Shown here in pieces: positions 20,737 through 32,553 of a stretch of DNA of 64,000 nucleotides (its first letter is position 1; each line of letters opens with the position of its first letter). This DNA comes from Diabrotica undecimpunctata (Eukaryota > Arthropoda > Insecta > Coleoptera > Chrysomelidae). The translations under genes and the position numbers were made by a program. Location: the NCBI RefSeq assembly GCF_040954645.1, contig NC_092806.1:79047141-79111140 (forward strand). The letters run 5' to 3'. The notes beneath the pieces are model-generated. The model worked only from the letters and a program-made list of their open reading frames with translations, made no database searches and had not been told where the DNA came from.

Positions 20737-22580
20737 TGTGGCTCGGTACAAGAAGTGCCTAAGTCACTTTTTTGCACTTTTGACATTTTTGGTCCAAGTG
20801 TCTTAAAAAACAACAACGGTTTCAGTGCAAGACATGCCTAAGTCTGTCTAACCTTAAAAATCACATTTTCATAAAATCAAGAAATACCTATCTCTCAAAG
20901 TCTCGTTTAAAATTAGTACTAGAAATACCTATGTAGACATAGGTTTTCTGGTTAAAATTTGTACAAGAAATGCATAAGTGGATTTGGCATTATTGAGGTT
21001 TAAATTTTTAATGTCAGAACTGTTATTAAATGGTAACATCGTCTATGTCGTAACAGTCACTTCTTGTTTAAATGTATGATTTTTGCACCGGCAACATCGC
21101 AACGTTTGCTTAAGGGTTATTTTATGATTTGTGTAGTCTCTATGTTAAATTGAAGATAATAAAGTGCTCGATGTGATTTTAGTTTTTACCACTGATTTTA
21201 AGTTATTTTTGTGACTAAATTAAGTTCGGTATAAAAAAATTGAAATAGACAAGAAGTGTATAAAATGTATTAACAAGGAAAAACTTGGCAAATGTGTATA
21301 AGGAATTCTCATAATGATAAGTTGATATCATATACTTACCATTCATCTACCTCAACCGGATTACTTTTATTATCATTAGATACTAAAACAGACAAAGATT
21401 ATGAGGACGCTGACGTGCACAATAATTTGTATTTGTCTGATAGTTCAGATGTTTATGAACCATCCCAGTCGTCATCTGATGATGATTTAGTTGGGAATCC
21501 TTCTAATATTCGCATAAAAAAGGCAAAGGAAGAAATGCATTGACAAAAGAAGAGAAAACAAGGAAGAGAAAAAGAAATCCAAGTGGTTGGCAGCATAATA
21601 AGAGCCGGGATGCAAACAAGAGAAACACTTATTTTTCAACGTCAAATAAGTTTGTTTCTGGAAAATTTTTAAAACCTGCTTTAAAAGAAATATACAACTG
21701 TCAAAATAAAAGTACCCAGAGAATGGGCGAACTTAATTAGAATGGTTTCGAGAAATCCTTCTATTGAAGTTATAGAAATGGAACAAAAAGATTTCCTAAA
21801 TTTCTCACAAATTCTAAAAAGTCACTACCTGCATCGCAAACTAAACACTGACAATGAAAATATTTTTTAGCTTCACATAAGATGGTTATAGTATCGCACA
21901 GATGCACTTTACAAAATTTCTTATAAAACTTCTTTTGATTCAGATTATTTTAAGGTAATGGATTCATCAAGAAAGAAAGCAACACGTGCTACACGTTCAG
22001 CTCAACTCTCTGAGCTTGCATTAAGCAGTAGTCCATGCGAAGTTACGCTAACCCCACTAACCAATCAGAGAATACCACTATCAGATTAAAAATTAAAGAC
22101 CTCAAGGACTTAATGCCTTACATTTCTGTATCAAGCAGGTACTTTTATTAATGTATTTTTGCTAGATCAGCACCAGCCCAAGCTGTAGATGATGAATATT
22201 TACCTGATGAGCGCATATATGAAGATGCTATGTAAACACCAGAAATTTACTTGCCCATCTTTATTTTTAAGTAGAATATGTATCAAAGATAAATTTGTAT
22301 TAAATTGTCTATGTCAATACACAATTAATAATTTACCTAAAATTTTTATTGCAAGAAATGAATATGTTACTCAAAAATACAAAAAAAAAGAAGAATTTTT
22401 GTTAAATTTTTAACTACAACTTATAAACTAATTTATTATCTCAACAAAATCACATGATCGGTATCAAAAATATATTATATAAACTACTATTTGTACAACA
22501 ACACAATTTTAAGGGAGACAAATTTGGCTTAATTGAAAAACATCAAATTTTGACTTAAGCACATCTTGTACCAAGTCACA
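20737..22580 (+). mobile_element. DNA transposon with terminal and subterminal repeats
   Basis: The terminal inverted repeats are TGTGGCTCGGTACAAGAAG (20737) and, inverted, CTTGTACCAAGTCACA (to 22580); similarity continues about 35 bp (TGCYTAAGTCA). The motif ACAAGAAATGCCTAAGT and variants recur inside the left end at about 20840, 20880, 20925, 20965 and 21250, as transposase-binding repeats would. The element holds the broken gene at 21292-22210. Superfamily not assigned. Confidence 0.65.
21292..22210 (+). pseudogene. Unidentified TE-borne protein, broken
   Basis: Pieces in order: an acidic Ser-rich N-terminus (DSSDVYEPSQSSSDDDLVG, 21440-21500), a basic segment (TRKRKRNPSGWQHNKSRD, 21560-21620), EMEQKDFLNFSQILKSHYL (21775-21835), then RATRSAQLSELALSSSPCEV and LKIKDLKDLMPYIS (21985-22130). 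This order, acidic-basic 'RKRNPxxW' followed by a short C-terminal 'LKDLMPYI' block, recalls uncharacterised insect proteins associated with repeats. I do not recognise a catalytic motif. At least four frame changes or stops separate the blocks. Its position within the terminal repeats suggests it belongs to the element. Confidence 0.5.
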
Positions 22581-22585
22581 CATAT

Positions 22586-22588
<3 letters not shown>

Positions 22589-22656
<68 letters not shown>
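22589..22656. repeat. (TA)n microsatellite
   Basis: Uninterrupted TA array lying between the DNA transposon (ends 22580) and the PLE locus (starts 22664). Confidence 0.95.
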
Positions 22657-22659
<3 letters not shown>

Positions 22660-22741
22660 CGATCACTCAGAAGACTGGTGGGTTGTTTCGGTCAAAAGGT
22701 GGAGAAAAAAGACAAAGTTGATGGCTACTTCATCTATTTAT

Positions 22742-22784
22742 TGAAGACGTTTCGCTTTCTTAATCAAAAAGCATCATCAGTTCA
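22742..22784 (-). ncRNA. Hammerhead ribozyme motif near the PLE 3' end
   Basis: On the minus strand: stem I UGAA/UUCA; core CUGAUGA; one extra U; stem II GCUUU/AAAGC; GAAA; stem III AC/GU (two pairs, no loop); cleavage-site C. All conserved core bases of a hammerhead are present. The sequence outside the core differs from the family A motifs (stem I, stem III and the stem II loop), so this is an independent occurrence of the same layout, including the extra nucleotide before stem II. It lies in the 3' region of an element with a recognisable PLE protein. Confidence 0.75.
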
Positions 22785-23956
22785 TCTAAAAAGAACAATA
22801 TGAAAAAACTACACAAGCATGGAAAAGTTGTTGCATGTGTTACCTTAAAAATATATGTAGCAGTCAGTGATATTAAAGTTGTAAAGACACTTAAGTAAAT
22901 GGACATTATACGATTACACGATGTATAAACAATAAATTGAACTAAATAAGTTAACAATTTGTTCAAACTAAGCACAGCAAAAAGAACATGCGGTTTTGTT
23001 TTTTATATAAAAATGTATAAGTAAAAAAAACATTTAAAAAGAGAATGAAGAACTAAGAAAATCATAGATGCACTTCCAACAATACAGCAATAGTTATGAT
23101 TTAATTTTAACTTTAGGTAGCATTATTTTATTAATAAATATTGAAATTGAATAATTTAATGTATAATGAAATTACCACTCCTGGCTTCTTGAATGCTGCC
23201 GGTAAAATGGAGTTTTATTAAGACAAACACGCCACCAACGTAAAAAGACAGTAAAACCTTGAGGTCATTAATTATGACAGAACAGCAAGGTGAAATACCA
23301 ACCCTAATAATAGAGCGGTTTATTTAAATAATAAGATGAGTTTGGGTGACAACCTCCTTGTAAGGAACCAATAAATGAGAGGAAAGGTGGTTAATAACAC
23401 CAAATTTCCCCCATTGATCGGCTAAGAAAAAACAAACAAACAAGTGAGGTCAAACCAAAAACTCATATATAAATCGTCAACGTTGTGGCTGGTTAATCAG
23501 CCACAGATGAAGATCAATTATAATTTCCAACAGTCCAAGGTTCATACACTTGGAGCTGCAAATGAAAAAGAATTCTATGAATCGCTTCAATTATATAACT
23601 GTATTGAACTATTTGATTAAAAACAGTTAATACAAATATGTGTATATGCAACACGAGACTAGGTCAAAAGTAATGCAAGTTGCATAAGTGTAAGTTAATA
23701 TAAGTAACAAATATTTCTTATATTCTATTTTATATTTAAATTTATTCTATATGTTAATATATATGTGTGAATATGCAACGAGTGACTATGTCAAAAGTTA
23801 CATAAGTTTAAGTTAATATAAGTAAGAAATATTTCTTTGTTTTTATTTTATTTAAATTTATTGTAATATGTTTATATGTATTTAATTATTTAGTAAGAAA
23901 ATATGGTAAACCTGTACACCTTAAATGACAATGATAAAGTAAATAGCTTGATAAGC

Positions 23957-24612
23957 CTAATTCTGCAATATTAAATCATGATATATTTGGCTCAAGTTAC
24001 TGATGTTTGTTCTTTTATTAAGAGCATTCGGGTGTTTAAGTATTGAACACATTTCCAAAAACTGTCTTTTGACGAGATTACGTTCTGTGCCAAGAATCTT
24101 AACTTCATTAAAGTCTATCTTGTGCTTGGTATCAATAGCATGCTGGGCAAGAGCACAAGTATGTTTAGATAAATTGATGTCACTACGATGTGTAGTAAGG
24201 CGCCCTTTCAATGATCTCCCTGTCTGACCGATATAACATGAGTCACACTCAGCACAAGGTATGTGATAAATGGTATTAACTTGTTCCAGAAGGGACAAGG
24301 GTGTTTTAGTTTTTGAAAACAAATTTCTAACAGTCTTAGCATTCTTAACAGCGATTTTCACAGGTATGTTTTTTTGTTTATAAAGTTTAATAAGTTTCTT
24401 AGTAACTTGAGGAAAGTAAGGTAAAGATGAATAATGGGTAGTAGGAGTCCCAAGATCAGTATCAGGCAGAACAATGCTATTAATTGAATTATTTGATATT
24501 ATTCCAAGTTGGTCACCATTGGGTATGTCATCTAAAGAGGAGCCATAGCTTTGTAAGTAAAGGTATTTATTAATGAGAGAGGATGGGTAGGAATTCTCAA
24601 TCAGAATACTTC
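23957..24612 (-). pseudogene. PLE RT C-terminus plus GIY-YIG endonuclease
   Basis: Element-derived reading begins LRSILIENSYPSSLINKYL near 24612, equivalent to LLRNIFVENSYPLRLINK in the PLE at 13-15 kb, and runs without a stop to 23957. The GIY-YIG domain reads TIYHIPCAECDSCYIGQTGR, with the following ALAQHAIDTKHKIDF block and the C-terminal LNKRTNISNLSQIYHD. Catalytic RT motifs are missing owing to 5' truncation; the codons upstream of LRSIL (to 24676) come from the junction hairpin and non-coding repeat. Roughly half the residues match the 13-15 kb family, so it is a distinct lineage. Confidence 0.87.
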
Positions 24613-24648
24613 TTAGTACTAAGTAGTAAGTACTTAGTACTAAGAAGT
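24608..24648. repeat. Perfect hairpin at the centre of the inverted PLE pair
   Basis: ACTTCTTAGTACTAAGTA (24608-24625) is followed after 5 nt by its exact inverse (24631-24648). It sits precisely where the 5'-truncated copies meet. Confidence 0.9.
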
Positions 24649-25543
24649 ACAATAAATTTAAATAAAATAAAAACAAAGAAATATTTCTTACTTATATTAA
24701 CTTAAACTTATGATGTAACTTTTGACCTAGTCACTCGTTGCATATTCACACATATATATTAACATATAGAATAAATTTAAATATAAGATAGAATATAAGA
24801 AATATTTGTTACTTATATTAACAGTTAATATAAGTAACAAATATTTCTTATATTCTATTTTATATTTAAATTTATTCTATATGTTAATATATATGTGTGA
24901 ATATGCAACGAGTGACTATGTCAAAAGTTACATAAGTTTAAGTTGATATAAGTAAGAAATATTACTGTAAGTTACTGTAAGTTACTTACACTTATGCAAC
25001 TTGCATTGATTTTGACCTAGTCTCGTGTTGCATATACACATATTTGTATTAACTGTTTTTAATCAAATAGTGTTTAATTAAATACAGTTATATAATTGAA
25101 GCGATTCATAGAATTCTTTTTCATTTGCAGCTCCAAGTGTATGAACCTTGGACTGTTGGAAATTATAATTGATCTTCACCTGTGGCTGATTAACCAGCCA
25201 CAACGTTGACGATTTATATATGAGTTTTTGGTTTGACCTCACTTGTTTGTTTGTTTTTTCTTAGCCGATCAATGGGGGAATTTGATGTTATTAACCACCT
25301 TTCCTTTCATTTATTGGTTCCTTACAAGCAGGTTGTCACCCAAACTCATCTTATCATTTAAATAAACCGCTCTATTATTAGGGTTGGTATTTCACCTTTC
25401 TGTTCTGTCATAATTAATGACCTCAAGGTTTTACTGTCTTTTTACGTTAGTGGCGTGTTTGTCTTAATAAAACACCATTTTACCGGCAGCATTCAGGAAG
25501 CCAGGAGTGGTAATTTCATTATACATTAAATTATTAAATTTCA

Positions 25544-26342
25544 AATCATGAATGTGTTGCTTGTGTGAGTCCATTTCAAAAGGTAAAAGAAATAATAAAT
25601 TAGACTTACTCACAATCAATTTAATTTAGCTATCCAGACGACCGGTTTCGCTTTCTACAATATGCAAAGCATCTTCAGGTCTCGATACAAAGTTAAATAA
25701 ATGCTGAAATAATAAACCCATATTAGGGTGTTGTCTAATAAAGATAAACACAGATAGATGAAATAAATTATATAAATTACAGTAATTATGCCAATATTAC
25801 ATGCCTGTAGTTTTTCAAAATGAATAAAATGTTTAATCAGACAAGGTAAGACCCACAAATTGGTAAAATAGTCTATTAAACTGTAATAAATTAATTAATG
25901 AACAAATAAATAAAACATTACTTACATGCCGGTACTCTATTAATTGATGGTTGAAAGAACATGGTTCAAACTATCCTGTATTGTTGATTGTAGAACTCAA
26001 GTCTGCTATTGTAATTGTTTGACAGTAAACGGGGAAGTTCTTGAGGAGACATATTTTATCCAATGAAGTAGAGATAGGTGTAATGTAATTGTTTGTTTGA
26101 TGAAAGTAATGTTCTATACCATTAAGTTATTTAAAAGTTATTTATATTTATTCTAGAGATATATTTATGAAATGTGTGTTATTTATTGAGATTTTTATTT
26201 TTGAAGGTGACAGTTGTGAGACAATGAATGAGAATAGATGTACAAATTGTGTGGGTGTGCAATTCTATCAACTTGTAATTATCAAATTTCTTTGATAAAG
26301 TTCTTTTGTAATATGTGGCAAATGGTTGTAAAGTCCAATATT
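25544..26342 (-). mobile_element. Family A PLE-type sequence, third copy
   Basis: Minus-oriented relative of the arms at 4567-5178 and 5250-5861, including the short tail (25544-25577). It has about 170 extra bp near 26055-26235 and ends at the same inner point (GTAAAGTCC near 26330). Non-coding. It directly abuts the right arm of the neighbouring PLE. Confidence 0.75.
25632..25686 (-). ncRNA. Hammerhead ribozyme motif, third family A copy
   Basis: Same core and stems II and III as 5753-5806. Stem I differs: here AGAC pairs with GUCU, followed by a G.G mismatch and AUC/GAU, whereas the other copies have GAC/GUC with a bulged U and AUCG/CGAU. Pairing potential is therefore kept despite changes on both strands. 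The stem II loop has one substitution. Confidence 0.72.
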
Positions 26343-27651
<1,309 letters not shown>

Positions 27652-27661
27652 CCTCTTCCCC
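27652..27661 (-). promoter_or_regulatory. Polypurine tract
   Basis: GGGGAAGAGG on the minus strand directly precedes the 3' LTR, the position from which plus-strand DNA synthesis is primed. It overlaps the env stop codon by one base. Confidence 0.8.
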
Positions 27662-29340
27662 TAGATTGAAGCTCCTTGTGGGAGGTGGATTTTCGAACTG
27701 GAATCGTCTGGGTCCTGTATGTTTGACATTCTTATGTCTTTCTTTCTTTTGGTTTCTTTTCTTGTTCTTGTCGATATTTTCTTATAGATAATGTAAATGA
27801 TTATTACAACGATGGAAAGATATAATATGAGCGTCCAAATGCTGGGAATGTGGTAATTTTCTCTTTGTTCCATGATGGGTGTGATTCTGTTCGTTGGACT
27901 TTTTCAAATTTTAAATTGTTCAAAGTTGTTTTCATAGGTGAAACGCTTAATTATTTAAACTTTAATTTCGGCTCGGTGATTAATATTGGTTGTCCAAAGG
28001 TTCGATCTTGGAACAACAATTCTTGGTTTCTGAAAAGGATTGTACACTGTGTATTTTCGATCAGAAAGATGCCTGTCAGTGTTTTAATTTGAATTCCTTC
28101 AGAGCATTTGAAAGTTAACTTTTTCTTCATAGGAAATATTGCCAAAAACTGGTTCATCTCTGGTATGATTTCGATGTCCGCCTTGGATGTCTGCCTTAAT
28201 ATATTGACATTTACTGAAGTTTTCTTGTAAGATTATTTCCTTTTCGCATATGTGTTCTTGGTTATTTTGTAGACGGCTTGGACATTGGAAAATTTGACCA
28301 TGGGTGCAGATGTCGTTGAGAGGTATTATTGTATTTTTATTTTTTAAGAAATATCTTCTATAAGGTATTAATATTGCAAATTCTGACTCAACTTGTGTGG
28401 GTATAGGTAATAAATAGTAGAGATCAAAGATGTTCTCAAAATCGATAGGAATTGTCAGAAAATATTGAATTTGGTTTTCCTCTATTTTACAGGTGATTTC
28501 CAGAATGGATTCAAAATCTAAAATATTTTCGTGTTTTAATTCAAATGGTAATTGTGTTTTGTAAAATAAAGAGATTCTTTGTAACTCTCGAAATAGATCA
28601 CTAGATTTGATAATACTAGGGTGTAAGGTTTTGAGCTTACACAAACTAATAGAATTTTCTACAGTCTCCATTACATCAAGTATGGAATTATATGTGATAA
28701 TGAGTTCATTGAACATGTCTTTTAGATAAATAACGTTCTCAAATTTGGTTTGAAAATCGACAATTTCTTTTATTTAAAAAATCTTTGTTTTAAGGATTAT
28801 TTCATTTGTTTGAATATCTTGAATGGTTTTATTGAAGTTATCTATGATTTGTTGACTAAGAGAATATTGATTAAGTATCTGATATTCTAATTTTAGTTGA
28901 TTAGTTTTCAAATGTTCTAGTATTAAATTTATCTTCTCGCCATCTTCGGCGTCTAAATTACATGTGATTGCTTTTACTATTGAACCAAAGCCATTAATCA
29001 AGCCCCTTTTCCTTCTTGTTAAATTAATATGAATATTTAGACCGCTAAATTTTTCTTGTGTGCTATTTTTGATATATTGAATAATATTAACGTAGTTGTA
29101 CGTCTCTGATCTAAAGAATTCGCTGTTAGAAATGTATTTTTAAGATACTCAAATTGCTTGTTCAGGTTTTCATATTCAGTTACAAGTGGTTTTAAATTAT
29201 AAAAATGTACAAATGTATGACTAGATTTTTGGAGTTTTGCGGTTCCTACTTTTATAGGTAGAATGACTAGGTTGTGGGTGATATCCTTTATTTCGGCTGT
29301 TGTATGTCCGATTGTGACGAACCTGGAAAAATATAAGATT
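27661..29340 (-). pseudogene. Endogenous errantivirus-type envelope gene, broken
   Basis: Several open pieces (29001-28774, 28716-28099, 27873-27661) in different frames, separated by stops and frameshifts. Near 28997 a basic furin-type site (RRKR) is followed by a Gly-rich hydrophobic start (GLINGFGSIVK), the cleavage site and fusion-peptide layout of insect retroviral Env and baculovirus F-type proteins. The middle piece is Cys-containing ectodomain. The last piece has one transmembrane helix (about 27835-27780) and a short basic tail. The 5' end near 29340 borders the LINE insertion and the true start is not visible. No functional product is possible from this copy. Confidence 0.8.
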
Positions 29341-29359
29341 TCCGTTTAGGTCGTTTTAC

Positions 29360-31731
29360 TTTTTTTTTTATTTAAATTAATGTGTCTCGGCTGCAATGGC
29401 CATTGGCACAAACAATATTGTGTACAATAATTATTACAATGAATACATGTTACTAATTGCTACAGTGGTTAATCAGGTTAAACAGGTTAATCTATAAGTT
29501 TAGAGCCTATGACTAAATAATACAACAGTTTTATCACTAAGATATAAGTTAAAGGTAAAATACATAGAAAACAATGGGTCATAATCTGTTGAACAACTGA
29601 ATGTCTTTCAAGAAACCAATTAGGTTAAAGACTTGATCAAGCGAGTTTAAAACGTCTTTGATATTTGACTTAAGTTTATGTTGCACTCTGTGTTTTGCGT
29701 ACCGGGGACACTCGATCAGGATATGTTTCACGGTTAATACACTTGAGCAGATTTGGCAATTGGGCTTCGGCTCGGATTTCATTAAATATTCATGTGTGAA
29801 TCGGGTATGTCCTATTCTTAATCTTCGGATGACAGCTTTTTCGTTTCTAGACATATTTGGAAGTTCAAATTTTTCAACAGTCTGCCGGATATCATGTAAT
29901 GCACTCTTGATTGTGTTCCAGTGGGTTTGCCAGATATGATATTGTTGTTGCTTGAAGATTTGCTTTAGGTCATTACGGATTTGAATATGTTGGGCTTTTG
30001 AGGATTGACTGTTTACACAAGAAGCTTGCTTGGCTGCTTGGTCTGCTTTTTCATTACCGGGGATGCCGACATGAGATGGTAGCCAGATGATCGTGACATC
30101 TACACCTTGAAAAGCGAGTGCATTGTGTGTCCTATGGATTTCTTGAACTAAGGGATGCTGAGAGTATAGGCTTTTTATCGATTGTAGTGACAACAGCGAG
30201 TCTGTGCATATTGCTTGGTTTTTATGATCTGTTTTTAGTTTTTTAAAAGCCTCTAGTATTGCATAAAGTTCTCCAGTGTATACCCTGCATAAATTCGGTA
30301 AAAAAGATGATTTGATTACTTCATCATGTGTGGTAACGGCACATCCAACGCCTGCTTCGCTTTTGGAGGCATCTGTATACAGAATTGTTTGGAATTGGAA
30401 CTTGCTTATAATTTCTTTGAAGTGTTGTCTTATGAGAAGGCTTGAGGTTTCATGTTTACTGTATTCTAATAGACAAGTGATTAAATGTGGGATTGGTCTA
30501 TTCCAAGGCGGGGTATCCGGGATTGGGAAGGGATGTGTTTTAGTAAGGTCGATGGTATTTCTTAGAGTTAATTTCTGGATGTCTATTATTGATTGGATCC
30601 TTTGTGGGGTCTCCGGAGGCGATGTCGAAGTAATTAAATGGTAGACTGGATTGGATGGGTTTGCGGATACGGAAGCAAAGTAAGATTGGAGAAGATACTC
30701 TCGTCGAATCCAGAGAGGTGGTTCATTAGCCTCGCAGTAAAGGCTATCTATGGGACTGGATTTGAAAGCGCCTAAGCAAAGACGAATAGAAGTGTTATGC
30801 ACAGAGTTCAGTAGCTTTAAGTCAGATTTTGATGCAGACATATATATGAAGCTGCCGTAGTCCAGTTTTGAGCGGATTAAAGCTCTATATATATTTTATG
30901 TAAGATGGTTTCGTCCGCACCCCATTTGTAATTTGATAGTGCCTTGATGATATTGAGTCTCTTCATTGCATTGCCCTTTAATACACTAATATGCTGTTTC
31001 CAAGTTAGCCTACTGTCAAACGTTAAACCAAGTATTTTGTGATGAGTAACTAGTTGCAATGGAGTTCCATTAAGGGTGATAATTGGACTTTGGCTGCAGG
31101 GTCTTCTGCTAAACCGTATTAATTTGGATTTAGTCGTTGAAAGGGCTAATCCGGTTTTTTGGACCATTCGCTAAGTTGATTTACAGCGATTTGGAGTACG
31201 TTGCATGTGGCGATTGTACTTTTTCCCTGACAATATAAAATAAGGTCATCTGCGTATATTAAGTGCTTGACTGGTGGACAAATACTGGAATAAATATCAT
31301 TTATTGCAAGAATGAACAGTGTTGTACTGAGTACTGAACCTTGAGGAACTCCATTATCTTGCCCGAATGTCGCCGAAATTTCCCCATTTGTTTTCACTTT
31401 GAACGTTCTTTGTTGTAAAATGTTTTTTATGAAGGAGTAAATGTTTCCTGTTATCTTGTATTGACGAAGCTTTTCAAGAATGGCTTGGCGCGAGATAGTA
31501 TCGAAAGCTCCTTCTATATCAAAGACAGTAGCGATCAGATCATGTTTGTTTGAAATAGCGGAAGCTATTTGTGTTTGTAATAGGACTAAATTGTCAAGAG
31601 TTGAACGGTGACGTCTGAAACCGGATTGCGCTGAGTCAATTATTGCATATTTTTCTAGAAGCCATGTTAATCTTGAATTAATCATTTTCTCAAACAGTTT
31701 ACATAATAAACAGGTTAGAGAGATAGGTCTG
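29360..31731 (-). mobile_element. 5'-truncated LINE inserted in the gypsy element
   Basis: The 3' end is marked by an A-run on the minus strand (29360-29369) after the stop at 29579. The 5' end is truncated within the RT, at KSYRPISL near 31731, where gypsy integrase sequence resumes. No clear target-site duplication is visible, and gypsy sequence on the two sides is not contiguous (integrase core missing). Confidence 0.85.
29579..31731 (-). pseudogene. LINE ORF2: RT C-terminal part, RNase H and zinc-binding end (I-group)
   Basis: Three open segments. 31731-31146: RT with SYRPISLTCLLCKLFEKM, FDIEGAFDTI (motif A), GVPQGSVLSTTLF and LIYADDLILY (catalytic YADD). 31167-30877: RT thumb, entered by a frameshift at SKK/TG. 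30841-29579: after another frameshift near 30880, RNase H with YTDASKSEAGVG, YTGELYAI, ICTDSLLSL and LPSHVGIPGNEKADQ, then the C-terminal CQIC...H....C zinc-like motif. RNase H in a LINE with this C-terminus points to the I-group clades. Only two frameshifts and no stop in the long RNase H frame suggest moderate age. The endonuclease and ORF1 are absent by truncation. Confidence 0.92.
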
Positions 31732-31734
31732 TAT

Positions 31735-32510
31735 GATTTTGTTAAAAATTTTGTATTTTCAAGAGTTATGGAATCTAAATGTAAAATCTGAAATGAATTA
31801 ATTGCTGTAGGAGTAATGCTAAATATTGGCTTTATGGGATTCCTATCATATTTTGTTATTTGGCATATTTCGCATTCATTAATATAAGTTTGTATAGAAG
31901 CTCGTTGATTGGGCCAATAATATAATGATTTAATTCGGTTATCCGTTTCGTCTAAACCTCTATGATTTTGCTTGCCTTCATGATAGTTTTGAATTATTTC
32001 TTTAATTTCGTTTAAAGGAACATCGATAAGTTTCTTAGTGCAATTAATAAATGATATTTAAGAATTTTTAAAATATTTTTGGATAACAACGCTAAATTTC
32101 TCATATACTGGGTCTTCAAAATAAAGGTGATATTTTACTTTGGATATGGTATATTCTTTAATAAAATCAATAACATCACGCTCAAAATTGTTTTTTGAGA
32201 ACTGGACAAGAATTCTTTGTCTTTTATCAAATAATTTGATTATAGTGGGACCAGCAGGATTAAAATTAACTTCAGAGATAAAAATTTGGTTAATTCCCGT
32301 GTTTACAGGGTTTTCGGAAATAGGAATTCCGGGGGTAGGATTTTCTACATTGGTGTGTATCGTCTCACCGTCATCATGGTTTTCTTCTTGTCTATTATCT
32401 TCATCTATTTCAACAATCAGCGATTCTGTATCTGGTTCATTAGTAAGATCTTGTTGAGCTTGTTCATTAAGTGTTTCCATATATTCGAAAATATTTTTTG
32501 TGTTTTCCAA
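31735..32510 (-). pseudogene. Gypsy pol: RNase H-integrase linker and integrase zinc domain
   Basis: 32510-32058 is an open acidic linker (rich in E, N, D) ending VYEKFSVVIQKYFKNS. After a stop, 32050-31735 gives the H2C2 zinc domain (NYHEGKQNHRGLDETD ... ECEICQITKYDRNP) and the first strand of the integrase core with its Asp (ILHLDSITLEN). The sequence then ends at the LINE. The other two catalytic residues of integrase are not found anywhere in this element. Confidence 0.82.
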
Positions 32511-32553
32511 ATTTTTTGTTTCATTGACGTTTAGCTCTATTCTGGATAATGTA

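Larger units (their letters stand above)
23640..25045. repeat. Five copies of a ~70-125 bp unit in both orientations
   Basis: The unit contains TATGCAAC, GACTA(G/T)GTCAAAAGT and AAGTTAATATAAGTAA. Copies lie at about 23640-23710 (+), 23765-23835 (+), 24690-24821 (-), 24822-24960 (+) and 24985-25045 (-). The pair 24690-24955 is itself a palindrome meeting near 24821. They form part of the non-coding region of the inverted PLE pair. Confidence 0.7.
22664..25543. mobile_element. Penelope-like element, fourth locus, inverted pair
   Basis: Left copy (minus) runs from about 24607 to 22664 and holds the RT end/GIY-YIG gene, a 3' non-coding region and a hammerhead motif. The right copy (plus, about 24649-25543) has only 3' non-coding sequence. 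Its 25000-25543 part is the inverse of 23150-23690, for example GGCTGGTTAATCAGCCACA and TTGATCGGCTAAG. It stops before the hammerhead, where a family A copy begins. The join at 24608-24648 is a perfect hairpin. Confidence 0.8.
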
